A stretch of DNA of 64,000 nucleotides from UBA1234 sp964400015 (lineage in GTDB: Bacteria > Bacillota > Clostridia > TANB77 > UBA1234). Below, piece by piece: positions 1 through 9,831 of this stretch. The stretch is taken from contig CAYNRR010000002.1 of the NCBI GenBank assembly GCA_964400015.1, forward strand, positions 62,001-126,000, in the 5' to 3' direction. The notes under the pieces are model-generated. The model ran no database searches, had not been told where the DNA came from, and was given only the letters and a program-made list of their open reading frames with translations. How positions within the stretch are numbered: position 1 is the stretch's first letter; each line of letters begins with the position of its first letter. The position numbers were made by a program, and so were the translations under genes.

Positions 1-9
1 CCTTTTCTT

Positions 10-78
10 AGGGACGTCCGTTAAATGTCTCACTTTTGCCTTTTACTGGAAATTTTGGAACATTTAACGGACGTCCCT
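10..78. repeat. REP-like palindromic repeat, copy 1
   Basis: Two perfect 19-base arms (10-28 and 60-78) begin AGGGACGTCCG and form an inverted repeat around a 31-base loop. An inverted second copy lies at 14035-14115 with the same arms and a closely related loop. The element ends only 6 bases past the lepA stop codon, so in RNA it could form a hairpin 3' of lepA. Such palindromes resemble REP/MITE-type elements; no transposase is seen in this window. Confidence 0.8.
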
Positions 79-84
79 CGTGTG

Positions 85-1893
85 TCATTCTTCATCTAAT
101 TTTAGTATTGATAAGAATGCTTCTTGTGGTACATCTACTGTACCTAATTGTCTCATTTTCTTTTTGCCTTCTTTTTGTTTTTCTAATAATTTCTTCTTAC
201 GTGTGATGTCTCCTCCGTAACATTTGGCTAGTACGTCTTTGCGCATTGCTGATATTGTTTCTCTTGCAATTACTTTTCCTCCGATAGAGGCTTGGATTGG
301 TATTTCAAACATTTGTCTTGGAATTGTTGTTTTTAGTTTTTCTGCCATTTTTCTACCACGTGCATACGCTTTGTCTTTATGTACTATCATTGAGAATGCA
401 TCTATTAAGTCGCCGTTTAACAATATATCTAGTTTTACAAGGTCTGATTCTCGATATCCTATTATTTCGTAATCGAATGATGCGTAGCCTTTTGTTCTTG
501 ATTTTAGGGCATCAAAGAAGTCATAGATGATTTCGTTAAGTGGCATTTCGTAAGTTAGTATGACTCTTGTTTCATCAAGATATTTCATGTCTTTGTAGAT
601 ACCTCTTCTATCTTGGCATAATTCCATTATGTTTCCAACATATTGCTTTGGAAGCATTATATCTGCTTTTACAATTGGTTCTTCCATTTTTGACACTTCT
701 TGCATTGGTGGAAGTTCTGTTGGATTGTATAGATCGAACTTAGTTCCGTCTGTTTTTATTACTTTATAAATAACACTTGGTGATGTTGTGATTACGTTTA
801 GATTATATTCTCTGTCTATACGTTCTTGTATTATTTCCATATGTAGTAATCCTAGGAATCCACATCTAAAACCAAATCCAAGTGCAACAGATGTTTCTGG
901 TTCCCAAAATAGTGAAGCATCATTTAATGAAAGTTTTTCTAACGCTGCTTTTAAATCTTCATATTCACTGCCATCTGCAGGATAGATTCCACAGTAAACC
1001 ATTGGCATTATTTTTTTGTATCCTGGTAATGGTTCCGCGGCAGGTGCATTTTTTGTTGTTATAGTATCACCAACATTGATATCTGATACATTTTTTATAC
1101 TAGCAGCTACGTATCCAACTTCGCCAGCTAAAAGTGTATCTGTTGGTATATAAGTTCCTGCACCAAAATATCCAACTTCTGCAACCGTATATGTTTTATT
1201 TGTTGCCATGAATTTTATTTCATCGCCTACTTTAATTTTCCCTTCTTTAATTCTTACATATGCGACAGCACCTTTGTAGTTATCGTAATAAGAATCGAAT
1301 ATTAAGGCTTTGGTTGGATTGTTTGCATCACCACTTGGAGCTGGAATTGAAGTAACTATTTTTTCTAAAACTTGTTCTACGTTTAATCCTGTTTTGGCTG
1401 AAACTCTAGGGGCATCTTGTGCTTCTATCCCTATTACGTTTTCAATTTCATCAATAACCATTTCTGGATTAGCACTTGGTAAGTCTATTTTATTTAATAC
1501 TGGTATGATTTCAAGATTGTTATCTAGTGCTAAATATACATTTGCAAGTGTTTGAGCCTCAATTCCTTGTGAAGCATCTACAACTAAGATTGCTCCTTCA
1601 CAAGCTGCTAAGCTCCTTGAAACCTCGTAAGTAAAGTCAACATGTCCAGGTGTATCTATTAAATTCAATATATATTCTTTGCCATCATTAGCTTTATATA
1701 CAGTTCTAACAGACTGCAATTTAATCGTAATTCCTCTTTCTCGCTCTAAATCCATATTATCGAGTACTTGTTCTTGCATTTCGCGTTTCGTAAGAACTCC
1801 TGTAAGCTCGATCAATCTATCTGCAAGAGTAGATTTCCCATGGTCTATATGTGCAATTATACAAAAATTTCTAATGTTTTCTTGATTTGTCAC
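85..1893 (-). CDS. lepA: Elongation factor 4 (LepA), ribosomal back-translocation GTPase
   Basis: This is a full-length (602 aa) translational GTPase of the LepA/EF4 family. The P-loop AHIDHGKST is at residues 14-22, the switch II motif DTPGH follows near residue 80, and NKID (G4) is near residue 134. EF-G-like domains and the LepA-specific C-terminal domain follow. EF4 binds the ribosome and is thought to remodel stalled or mistranslocated complexes and to help initiation or ribosome biogenesis. It is transcribed alone, divergently from the TraX-family gene, and its 3' end abuts the palindromic repeat at 10-78. Codon use is typical of the native genes, with no in-frame CGG. Confidence 0.97.
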   Translation of the reverse strand: MTNQENIRNFCIIAHIDHGKSTLADRLIELTGVLTKREMQEQVLDNMDLERERGITIKLQSVRTVYKANDGKEYILNLIDTPGHVDFTYEVSRSLAACEGAILVVDASQGIEAQTLANVYLALDNNLEIIPVLNKIDLPSANPEMVIDEIENVIGIEAQDAPRVSAKTGLNVEQVLEKIVTSIPAPSGDANNPTKALIFDSYYDNYKGAVAYVRIKEGKIKVGDEIKFMATNKTYTVAEVGYFGAGTYIPTDTLLAGEVGYVAASIKNVSDINVGDTITTKNAPAAEPLPGYKKIMPMVYCGIYPADGSEYEDLKAALEKLSLNDASLFWEPETSVALGFGFRCGFLGLLHMEIIQERIDREYNLNVITTSPSVIYKVIKTDGTKFDLYNPTELPPMQEVSKMEEPIVKADIMLPKQYVGNIMELCQDRRGIYKDMKYLDETRVILTYEMPLNEIIYDFFDALKSRTKGYASFDYEIIGYRESDLVKLDILLNGDLIDAFSMIVHKDKAYARGRKMAEKLKTTIPRQMFEIPIQASIGGKVIARETISAMRKDVLAKCYGGDITRKKKLLEKQKEGKKKMRQLGTVDVPQEAFLSILKLDEE

Positions 1894-2014
1894 TATATAA
1901 GCCCTCCTTTAACCTCATAATAATATACTAAAAACGGCAAAAAGTAAACTAAAAACATTATTCTTGCATATTCTTATTTAATATTTTAGAATGTTTTTTG
2001 GAGGTTGATGCTTT

Positions 2015-2668
2015 ATGACATCTTTTGGACTAAAGTTGCTAGCACTAATTACAATGGCAATTGACCATATGGGATATGTACTTTTTCAAAATAATTTGGT
2101 ATTTAGAATCATTGGAAGACTAGCTTTTCCAATCTTTGCATTTCAGCTTTCTGTTGGATATACACATACAAAAAATAAAGAAAAACATATTTTCAAAATG
2201 ATACTTTTCGCAATTATATCGCAGATTCCATTTATGATATTTAACGGGATGGCTTCTGACTACGAACACTTTTTGAATATTGGCTTTACATTTTCTTTAG
2301 CACTTCTATGTATGTATATTATAGAGAATGTTAATGACTTCATATATAAAACTTTTTTGTTATCTACGGTTCTTCTTTTATGTTGCTTTATTCCAATAGA
2401 TTATGGAGTTTGGGGCGTTCTGCTTTGTGTTTCGTTTTACATTTTTAGAAATCATAAATATTTAAATTTGCTAAGTGCAGGAATAATTATGATTTTTAAG
2501 ATTCTTATTAGTGGAAATGCGGCTTATTCAGCAATGTTATATGCTTTATACCCTATATGCTTATACAATGATAAAAAAGGATTAGATAATAAATTTAGCA
2601 AGTATTGTTTTTATATTTTTTATCCTGCTCATATGATTTTATTTGCTCTTATAAAGTTGTTTATATAA
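2015..2668 (+). CDS. TraX-family integral membrane protein
   Basis: A 217-aa polytopic membrane protein with about six to seven hydrophobic segments. It opens with the signature LKLLALITMAIDHMG and has the RLAFPIFAFQLSVGY stretch typical of the TraX family (PF05857). TraX of the F plasmid acetylates pilin, and chromosomal Firmicutes homologues are presumed membrane acyltransferases of unknown substrate. A GGAGG ribosome site precedes the ATG. It is monocistronic, divergent from lepA and convergent with the activase gene, sharing a terminator with it. The substrate here is unknown. Confidence 0.85.
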   Translation: MTSFGLKLLALITMAIDHMGYVLFQNNLVFRIIGRLAFPIFAFQLSVGYTHTKNKEKHIFKMILFAIISQIPFMIFNGMASDYEHFLNIGFTFSLALLCMYIIENVNDFIYKTFLLSTVLLLCCFIPIDYGVWGVLLCVSFYIFRNHKYLNLLSAGIIMIFKILISGNAAYSAMLYALYPICLYNDKKGLDNKFSKYCFYIFYPAHMILFALIKLFI

Positions 2669-2673
2669 AATTT

Positions 2674-2714
2674 AAAAGCTCGAAGTTGTGTATACTCTAC
2701 ACTCTCGAGCTTTT
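2674..2714. terminator. Bidirectional intrinsic terminator
   Basis: The arms AAAAGCTCGA (2674-2683) and TCGAGCTTTT (2705-2714) are perfectly complementary and have A/T runs on both sides. The hairpin serves the convergent TraX-family and activase genes. Confidence 0.85.
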
Positions 2715-2720
2715 TCTTAT

Positions 2721-5700
2721 TTATTTTGTGCTTTTTGCTTTTTTCTTAGTTTTTTTATTTTCGTTCATTGTGTCTTTAGCCACTGACATTAGTAGTTTGA
2801 TACGGTTTGTTTGATTTGCTTCACTTGCACCAGGATCATAATCTACTGCTACTATGTTTGCCATCGGATAATGTTCTCGTATAGCTTTTATTACGCCTTT
2901 TCCAACGACATGGTTTGGTAAACAAGCAAATGGTTGTACACAAACTATATTTGGTGCACCGTCTTTAATTAGTTCTATCATTTCAGCTGTCAAGAACCAG
3001 CCTTCACCAGTTTGGTTGCCGACTGAAAGTATTTCTCCTACCTGATTTCTCAACTTCCAAATATCGCAAGGTTCTCTATATGACTTTTTAGCTTTTGCTA
3101 ATGTTTCTTTTATAAATGCTTCTTGAGCATCTAGTAGATTTATAAGCTTACCATATACATATCCTTTAAATTTTTCTATTTTCATAAGTTTGCTATCATT
3201 GTATGTACCTATAACAACATATTTTACAAATCCCATGAAGTCTGGTGATAAAACTTCAGCACCTTCTGCTTCTAGTTGCTCTATTATATTATGGTTTCCA
3301 AAAGGATGATATTTAATTAAAATTTCTCCAACAACACCAACTTTTGGCTTTACTTCATTTGATATTTTTATCTTATCAAAATCAGCTACCATGTTTACTA
3401 TACCTTCTTTATATTTTTCAGTATTGTTTAATCTTATTAAATCTCTTCCTTGCTTTACCCATTTTTCGTATAAAGCATTTGACTCACCTTTATTTAATTC
3501 ATATGGTCTATTTCTAAGCAATAGTCTGTTTAATAAATCGCCAAGTACTACTGCTTTCAAAAGTTTACTTGCCATTGGTAATGTAATTTTAAATCCAGGC
3601 ATTTTTTCAAGACCACTGAAGTTAAATGATATAACTGGTACATCTTTAAAACCTGCATCAGCTAGGGCTTTTCTTAAAAATCCAATATAATTTGTTGCTC
3701 TACATCCTCCACCTGTTTGCGAAATAATTACAGCAGTGGTATCTATGTCATATTCGCCAGATTGTAAAGCTTCTATTAGCTGACCTATTACAAGTAATGA
3801 TGGATAACAAGCATCGTTATTAACATACTTCAAGCCTATTTCAACAGTTTTTTCTGTGCACTCACGAAGTAATTTTAATTTGTAACCTGAGCTATCTAAT
3901 GCTGCTTCTAAAAATTCAAAGTGTACTGGAGATAATTGTGGGCACAATATGGTATGTGTCTTTCTCATCTCTTTTGTAAATGGTACTTTGTTTGCTGCAT
4001 ATGAAGGTGTTTTTTCAATAGGACATATTCCTTCTTCTTCACGTTTTTTCATCGCAGCTAAAAGCGATCTTATTCTAATTCTGATTGCTCCTAGATTGTT
4101 TACTTCATCTATTTTTATTAAAGTATACATTTTACCGAATTTAGTTAGTATTTCTTCAACTTGGTCTGTTGTTACAGCATCGATTCCACAACCAAATGAA
4201 TTTAATTGTACAAGTTCAAGGTAATCTTTTCTTCCAACTACATCCGCAGCTGCATATAGTCTTGAATGATACATCCATTGGTCAACAACTCTTAAAGGTC
4301 TTTCTAATTCGCTTAAATGTGCAATTGAATCTTCTGTAAGTACTGCCATTCCTAAGCCTGTAATCATAGTATCGATACCATGATTTATTTCTCCATCTAT
4401 ATGATAAGGTCTTCCCGAAAGTACAATTCCCTTTAGATGATTTTCTTCTAAATATTTTAATGTTTCTTCGCCTTTTCTTCTAATGTCTTCTCTATATCTA
4501 TTATATTCAGCTTGAGCTTTCTTAGCTGCTCTTGCTATTTCTGATTTCTTCAAATTGTATTCTTTAAATTCTTCAAGTTCACTGATAACTTCAACCAATG
4601 CTTTTGTTTCAAATGGCAAGAATGGATTTATAAATTTTATTTTCTTTTCAGCTAAGTCTTCAACGTTATTTTTTATAACTTCCGAATACGAAATTACAAT
4701 TGGACAGTTGTAATGATTTTCTGCATGTTTTTGCTCTTCACGTTCATATGGTATACATGGATGAAAAATAGTTGTAACTCCTTGCTCAATCAAACTCATT
4801 ATATGTCCATGAGTAATTTTAGCTGGATAACACACTGATTCAGATGGAATTGATTCCATACCTTTTTCGTATGTTTTTCTAGTTGTTTTTTCAGATAACA
4901 CTACACTGAATTTTAGTTCTGTAAAGAATGTATGCCAAAATGGATAGTTTTCATACATATTTAAGACTCTAGGAATACCTATTTTACCACGTTTAGCTTC
5001 GCTTTCTTTTAACGGAACATAGTCGAATGTTCTTTCATATTTATATTTATATAAATTTGGTAATTCAACTTTCGTTTTTACAGATGGCTCAGTGCCTGCA
5101 CCTTTTTCACATCTATTTCCTGTTACAAGTTTTTTGCCATTACTAAATTTGTTTATTGATAATAAACAATGATTTTCGCAGCCTTTACATCTTATATGTG
5201 TTGTTTTAAAACTTAAATTTTTCAATTCGTCATATGATAACATTGTTGATTTTTCAGGCAATATTTTCTTTGCATTTTTATATTTGTCTTTACACAATAA
5301 TGCCATACCATATGCTCCCATAAGTCCAGAAATATCAGGTCTTATAACTTCTTTGCCGATTATAAGTTCAAAAGCTCTTAAAACTGCATCATTAGAAAAT
5401 GTTCCACCTTGGACTATAATATGTTCACCTAACTTACTTGTATCACGAATTTTCATAACTTTTTGTAAAGCGTTCTTTACAACTGAATAAGATAATCCAG
5501 CAGAAATATCTCCAATATTTGCTCCCTCTTTTTGTGCTTGTTTAATCTTTGAATTCATAAAAACAGTACATCTTGAACCTAAATCAACAGGTGCTTTAGC
5601 AAGAATTGCTTCTCTTACAAATTCATCTAATGAAATATTCAAATTACTTGCGAATGTTTGTAAGAATGAACCACAACCTGATGAGCATGCCTCGTTTAGC

Positions 5701-7019
5701 ATAATGTTATCTATTGTTCCTTCTTTTAATCTGATATATTTCATATCTTGACCACCAATGTCCACGATAGATTCAACATCTGGCATAAAATGATTTGCAG
5801 CTCTTGTATGTGCAATAGTTTCTATTTCACTCATATCTGCGTTGATAGCTGTCTTGATTAAATTTTCTCCATATCCTGTCGTTCCTACAAGCCTTATTTT
5901 TGCTTTTTTAGGAAGAGCATGATAAACATCCTTTATCATTTCAGAAACAGTATTTAAAGGGCTTCCTTCGTTACTTCTGTAATCTGAATAAAGTATTGCA
6001 CCTCTATCATCTATAAGTGCAAGTTTTGATGTGGTAGAGCCTGCATCTATTCCAAGAAAAGCATTTCCAGAATAATTTTCTATTTTTGCTCGTGGAGCTT
6101 TAAACTTTGCGTGTCTTTTCTTAAAAGCTGACAGCTCTGCAATAGTATTGAAAAGTGGTGGCAAAGCTGGATTTTCATCACCTTTATATTCTTTTAAAAT
6201 TTCCAAATATTCTTTTAATTTATTATATGAAATTAGTTCTTCAGTGGCTGAATCTAATGCAGCTCCTTTAGCTACAAGTAAATGGCCCTCTGCTGGAATA
6301 ATTACATCTTCATCACTTAGATTCAATGTTTCTATAAATCTTTTTCTCAATTCTGGTAAATATGTAAGAGGTCCTCCTAGGAAAGCAACCTTTCCTCTTA
6401 TTGGTCTTCCACAAGCAAGTCCACTTATAGTCTGATTTACCACAGCTTGTAAAATAGAAACAGCGATATCGTTTCTGCTAGCTCCCTCATTTATCAATGG
6501 TTGCACGTCTGTCTTAGCAAAAACACCACATCTAGAAGCTATTGGATATATAATTTTATAATCTTTCGCAAGTTCATTTAAACCAGTTGGATCTGTATTC
6601 AAAAGTGTAGCCATTTGGTCTATAAATGCTCCCGTACCACCTGCACAGCTTCCGTTCATTCGTTGCTCTATAAATTTATCAAAATAAATTATTTTTGCAT
6701 CTTCTCCACCAAGCTCAATTGCTACATCTGTTTGTGGAATATATTTTTTTACTGCATTTTTACAAGCAATAACTTCTTGTATGAATTTACAATTTAATAC
6801 TTTGGCGATAGACATACTACCCGAACCTGTAAAACAAATTCTGTATGAATAGTCCTTATATTTTTCTGTAACTTCAGCTAAAAGGTTATATACTGCAGTC
6901 TTCGTATCAGAAAAATGCCTCCTATATGACGTATAAATTGGTTCTTCCTTTTCATTTAATACTACGATTTTGACCGTAGTAGAGCCAATATCCAAACCAA
7001 GATATAATTCTTTCTTCAT
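2721..7019 (-). CDS. Acyl-CoA dehydratase activase-like giant protein (tandem ASKHA ATPases + DUF2229 + HgdB-like region)
   Basis: 1432 aa with two BcrAD/BadFG-type ATPase modules in tandem. The first has GLDIGSTT at 8-15 and GSCAGGTGAF at 123-132; the second has GIDAGSTTSK near 325 and EACSSGCGSF near 445. The Cys in each GCGSF/SCAGG loop is where the 4Fe-4S cluster of HgdC-type activators binds. A Cys motif CKGCENHC (around 600) and a DUF2229/HgdB-like C-terminal half with further conserved Cys follow. HgdC-type activators drive ATP-dependent one-electron transfer to 2-hydroxyacyl-CoA dehydratases, and this fused family is common in Clostridia but its own substrate is unclear. No dehydratase subunits are adjacent. 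The ATG follows an AGGAGG site. Confidence 0.88.
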   Translation of the reverse strand: MKKELYLGLDIGSTTVKIVVLNEKEEPIYTSYRRHFSDTKTAVYNLLAEVTEKYKDYSYRICFTGSGSMSIAKVLNCKFIQEVIACKNAVKKYIPQTDVAIELGGEDAKIIYFDKFIEQRMNGSCAGGTGAFIDQMATLLNTDPTGLNELAKDYKIIYPIASRCGVFAKTDVQPLINEGASRNDIAVSILQAVVNQTISGLACGRPIRGKVAFLGGPLTYLPELRKRFIETLNLSDEDVIIPAEGHLLVAKGAALDSATEELISYNKLKEYLEILKEYKGDENPALPPLFNTIAELSAFKKRHAKFKAPRAKIENYSGNAFLGIDAGSTTSKLALIDDRGAILYSDYRSNEGSPLNTVSEMIKDVYHALPKKAKIRLVGTTGYGENLIKTAINADMSEIETIAHTRAANHFMPDVESIVDIGGQDMKYIRLKEGTIDNIMLNEACSSGCGSFLQTFASNLNISLDEFVREAILAKAPVDLGSRCTVFMNSKIKQAQKEGANIGDISAGLSYSVVKNALQKVMKIRDTSKLGEHIIVQGGTFSNDAVLRAFELIIGKEVIRPDISGLMGAYGMALLCKDKYKNAKKILPEKSTMLSYDELKNLSFKTTHIRCKGCENHCLLSINKFSNGKKLVTGNRCEKGAGTEPSVKTKVELPNLYKYKYERTFDYVPLKESEAKRGKIGIPRVLNMYENYPFWHTFFTELKFSVVLSEKTTRKTYEKGMESIPSESVCYPAKITHGHIMSLIEQGVTTIFHPCIPYEREEQKHAENHYNCPIVISYSEVIKNNVEDLAEKKIKFINPFLPFETKALVEVISELEEFKEYNLKKSEIARAAKKAQAEYNRYREDIRRKGEETLKYLEENHLKGIVLSGRPYHIDGEINHGIDTMITGLGMAVLTEDSIAHLSELERPLRVVDQWMYHSRLYAAADVVGRKDYLELVQLNSFGCGIDAVTTDQVEEILTKFGKMYTLIKIDEVNNLGAIRIRIRSLLAAMKKREEEGICPIEKTPSYAANKVPFTKEMRKTHTILCPQLSPVHFEFLEAALDSSGYKLKLLRECTEKTVEIGLKYVNNDACYPSLLVIGQLIEALQSGEYDIDTTAVIISQTGGGCRATNYIGFLRKALADAGFKDVPVISFNFSGLEKMPGFKITLPMASKLLKAVVLGDLLNRLLLRNRPYELNKGESNALYEKWVKQGRDLIRLNNTEKYKEGIVNMVADFDKIKISNEVKPKVGVVGEILIKYHPFGNHNIIEQLEAEGAEVLSPDFMGFVKYVVIGTYNDSKLMKIEKFKGYVYGKLINLLDAQEAFIKETLAKAKKSYREPCDIWKLRNQVGEILSVGNQTGEGWFLTAEMIELIKDGAPNIVCVQPFACLPNHVVGKGVIKAIREHYPMANIVAVDYDPGASEANQTNRIKLLMSVAKDTMNENKKTKKKAKSTK

Positions 7020-7120
7020 AAAAACCTCCTATAAATAAAGCATTATTACTATTTTACAAGCACCTGTCGAAAATTGCAAGTTTTGGTCGCTTTTCATACA
7101 AAATTCACAATTTGTTGTAT

Positions 7121-7150
7121 AAAAAACAGCCTAGCTCTATGGCTAGACTG
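7121..7150 (-). terminator. Intrinsic terminator of the pilin-like gene
   Basis: On the minus strand, CAGTCTAGCC and GGCTAGGCTG-like arms around a short AT loop are followed by a run of six T. It lies just past the stop codon at 7157. Confidence 0.8.
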
Positions 7151-7156
7151 TCATTT

Positions 7157-8434
7157 CTATTTTATTACAATTACGGGTCTATAATAATAGCTAGATGAAG
7201 AAGTGACCGAATCGAAATCAAAGTAACTAGATTTAAATAATCTAACAATTACAGATTGATTTGCAATTGGGAAAGTAGCAGTGTATCTATCCCAGTTAGT
7301 CTCAGTCATTGCATCTCCATATTTATCTGCAATCCCAGTTGGCGAATTTTCATCATTTTGATATAAGTCTGCATAATCCAGCCCGGCTAGTATTGTATTT
7401 TTTTCATTACCCGCAGCGACAAATTCATCTTTTAATGTGAAATCTATTTCATCAAGACAATTATATGCATACATCAAATATATGGCAGCTGAATATTCCA
7501 TGTTACTCATAAGATGACTTTCAAATTTCGCATTATTGCCAACAAGATCTTTAGAATTATTAACTGCATTCGCTAATGTAGTGCTTGATGCTGATGTATT
7601 CATTGCAATCCATATCCCAGACTTCTCTACACCACCTGTTTTAAAAGCAGGATGTACTTTATACCCAGTTGGTAAAGATTCATTATTAACCATGTAGTCT
7701 GTTTCCTCCCTTAAGAAAACTATTTTCATGGCTGATGATGGAACTTGTGTAAAAGGTCTTAAAGGATCGTTTAAGCCATTATAAAACTCTTGGATTGAGT
7801 ATGCATATCTAGGTATCCATACAAAAACAAGACTTTCGTCAGCAACACTTCCGTCGCCATCAGAATCATATTTCATTTTTGCAAATGAAGGAGCTGCTGC
7901 GTTGTAATTATACCAAGTATCTGTATATATATCCTCTACTAAGCCTGACATATCACTTTTTACAGCATACATTCCATCAAGCAAAACAGGTCTATTTATA
8001 TTATTTGCTTCATCAAAACTAGTTCCATATGTGTTTTTTTCTAAAGATTTTTCTATCGTAAATTCTTCGTTTGCATATAAATCTTTCATATCTTCGCCAT
8101 CATACATTTTTAAAACATATCTTGTTATCTTTTTGGTTGGTTCTACTGTAAAAGTTTTTTCCACAATAACAGGATAATCTTCATCGTAATATTCTTTTAA
8201 ATCTAAAGAAATGTAATCTTGCTCTGTTAAGACAGCGTCTCCTGATATGAAATCAAGAAATTCATCACCTTTTCTAAGTGAATTACATATGGTAGCAAGC
8301 TTATCTGTTGCTGATTTTTTTCGAGCATCTTTTATAACGTTTACGCCGTTATATGTTGTAATAGAAGTAATGATTAGCATTACGATTACAGTTATAGCAA
8401 GCACTAAAACAGATATTCCTCTATCACTTTTCAT
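7157..8434 (-). CDS. Secreted/pseudopilin-like protein with N-terminal type IV pilin-like helix
   Basis: 425 aa. The N-terminus (MKSDRG then ISVLVLAITVIVM) is a short charged leader plus a hydrophobic helix like a prepilin or type II secretion pseudopilin. The rest is an extracellular domain with VFVWIPRYAYS near 205, a KVHPAF motif near 260 and a SHLMSNMEYSAAIYLM stretch near 310, a pattern I recall in many clostridial surface and phage-associated proteins. I place the start at ATG 8434 because GGAGG sits 7 bases before it; a GTG six bases upstream lies too close to that site. It is monocistronic and precedes a clear terminator. Function is unknown; attachment or display at the envelope is an inference. 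No pilus assembly genes are nearby. Confidence 0.7.
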   Translation of the reverse strand: MKSDRGISVLVLAITVIVMLIITSITTYNGVNVIKDARKKSATDKLATICNSLRKGDEFLDFISGDAVLTEQDYISLDLKEYYDEDYPVIVEKTFTVEPTKKITRYVLKMYDGEDMKDLYANEEFTIEKSLEKNTYGTSFDEANNINRPVLLDGMYAVKSDMSGLVEDIYTDTWYNYNAAAPSFAKMKYDSDGDGSVADESLVFVWIPRYAYSIQEFYNGLNDPLRPFTQVPSSAMKIVFLREETDYMVNNESLPTGYKVHPAFKTGGVEKSGIWIAMNTSASSTTLANAVNNSKDLVGNNAKFESHLMSNMEYSAAIYLMYAYNCLDEIDFTLKDEFVAAGNEKNTILAGLDYADLYQNDENSPTGIADKYGDAMTETNWDRYTATFPIANQSVIVRLFKSSYFDFDSVTSSSSYYYRPVIVIK

Positions 8435-8460
8435 TTGCACTCCTCCACTCTTTTGTGAAA

Positions 8461-9390
8461 TTATATTTTATCATTGCAACCTAATACATCTACAATTTTA
8501 TGTTTTACCATTTCTCTAATTGCATCTCTTCCTGCACCTAAATAACTTCTTGGGTCAAATTCGCCAGGATTTGTTACAAAAGTTTCTCTAATTGCACTTG
8601 TCATAGCAAGTCTTAAATCTGTATCTATGTTTATTTTGCATACACCATGTCTAGCAGCTTCTCTAAGCATATCTTCTGGAACACCTTTTGCACCTGGAAT
8701 ATTTCCTCCAAATTTATTGCATTTTTCTACGAATTCTGGAATAACCGTTGAAGCACCATGTAATACAATTGGGTAACCTGGCATTGCAGCTGTTATTTTG
8801 TCTAATATATCAAATCTTAGTTTTGGTTCTCCCTTGAATTTGTATGCACCATGACTTGTTCCGATTGCAATTGCTAAAGAATCACATCCTGTTCTTTCTA
8901 CAAACTCAACTGCTTGATCTGGATCTGTGTATGAACTGTCTTCTGCACTAACTTTTACATCATCTTCTACACCTGCAAGTTTTCCAAGTTCTGCTTCTAC
9001 TACAACACCGTGTTCATGTGCATAATCTACTACTTTTCTTGTTAACTCTATATTTTCTTCAAAGTTATATTTTGAACCATCTATCATAACTGATGTAAAG
9101 CCACCATCTATACATTTTTTACAAATATCAAAATCTGCACCATGATCTAGATGAATTGCTATTGGCAAATCTGTGTCTTCTACTGCTGCTTGAATTAAAT
9201 GAATCAAATAATTATGTTTAGCATATTTTCTAGCACCTGCTGAAACTTGTAATATAAGTGGACTGTTTACTTCCTTTGCTGCTTCTGTTATACCTTGAAT
9301 TATTTCCATATTATTTACATTAAAGGCACCTATTGCATAGCCACCTTTACTAGCTTTTTCAAACATTTCTTTTGTCGTTACTATACCCAT
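8461..9390 (-). CDS. fba: Class II fructose-bisphosphate aldolase
   Basis: 309 aa, cleaving fructose 1,6-bisphosphate to DHAP and glyceraldehyde 3-phosphate in glycolysis (or the reverse). The zinc-binding and catalytic motifs are visible: IAIHLDHGAD near residue 80, the YAHEHGVVVEAELG segment near 130, VLHGAS near 212 and CKINIDTDLR near 252. Length and motifs match the Bacillus/Clostridium FbaA class. It is followed by the pilin-like gene, with only 26 bases between its stop and that start, so partial co-transcription is possible. An AGGAGT-type site precedes the ATG. Confidence 0.97.
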   Translation of the reverse strand: MGIVTTKEMFEKASKGGYAIGAFNVNNMEIIQGITEAAKEVNSPLILQVSAGARKYAKHNYLIHLIQAAVEDTDLPIAIHLDHGADFDICKKCIDGGFTSVMIDGSKYNFEENIELTRKVVDYAHEHGVVVEAELGKLAGVEDDVKVSAEDSSYTDPDQAVEFVERTGCDSLAIAIGTSHGAYKFKGEPKLRFDILDKITAAMPGYPIVLHGASTVIPEFVEKCNKFGGNIPGAKGVPEDMLREAARHGVCKINIDTDLRLAMTSAIRETFVTNPGEFDPRSYLGAGRDAIREMVKHKIVDVLGCNDKI

Positions 9391-9487
9391 AACTAAAACA
9401 CTCCTTTAAAATTTCAAATTTTCTATATAGACTTTATCACATTTTGTATTCATTGGACAACTTATTTCATTTATTTTTTTGTTTATG

Positions 9488-9540
9488 AATATTATTTTCT
9501 TTTTTGAAAATAATATTAGTGTACAATTTAATTATTGTAC
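9488..9540. promoter_or_regulatory. Two adjacent inverted repeats upstream of the DUF1540 gene
   Basis: A perfect 12-base inverted repeat (AATATTATTTTC at 9488-9499 and its complement at 9506-9517) is followed four bases later by GTACAAT (9521-9527) and ATTGTAC (9534-9540). They lie between divergent fba and the DUF1540 gene, 28-80 bases before the DUF1540 start, where operators would be expected. The binding protein is unknown. Confidence 0.45.
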
Positions 9541-9567
9541 CTAGTTTTTATTTTGGAGTGATTTAAA

Positions 9568-9729
9568 ATGGCTAAAATAAAATGTAGTGTTTGCTCATGC
9601 GCTTATAATTTAGCAGAAAAAAGTGAGTGTACTTTAAATGCAATACAAGTGTGTCCTTGTAAAAATCATAAGAAAGGTACGCCTGAAGATGAAACATGTT
9701 GCAGCTCTTATATTGAGAATCATAAATAA
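9568..9729 (+). CDS. Small Cys-rich DUF1540-like protein
   Basis: 53 aa with nine Cys: CSVCSCAYN near the N-terminus, an isolated Cys at 21, CPC at 29-31 and a CC pair at 44-45. This spacing matches the DUF1540 family of small, presumably metal-binding clostridial proteins of unknown role. GGAG precedes the ATG by about 11 bases. It is a single gene with its own control region (inverted repeats at 9488-9540) and a shared terminator at 9793-9820. Confidence 0.8.
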   Translation: MAKIKCSVCSCAYNLAEKSECTLNAIQVCPCKNHKKGTPEDETCCSSYIENHK

Positions 9730-9792
9730 TAGTTTTTATGATTAACTATAGTTTACTTTTTAAATTGAAAAGTCAGTTTAATTTGCGAACAA

Positions 9793-9820
9793 AAAATACA
9801 CCTTGAAAAAGGTGTATTTT
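9793..9820. terminator. Bidirectional intrinsic terminator
   Basis: AAAATACACCTT (9793-9804) and AAGGTGTATTTT (9809-9820) form a perfect 12-bp stem with a GAAA tetraloop and flanking A/T runs, between the convergent DUF1540 and UDPGP genes. Confidence 0.9.
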
Positions 9821-9831
9821 TATTTTTATAT

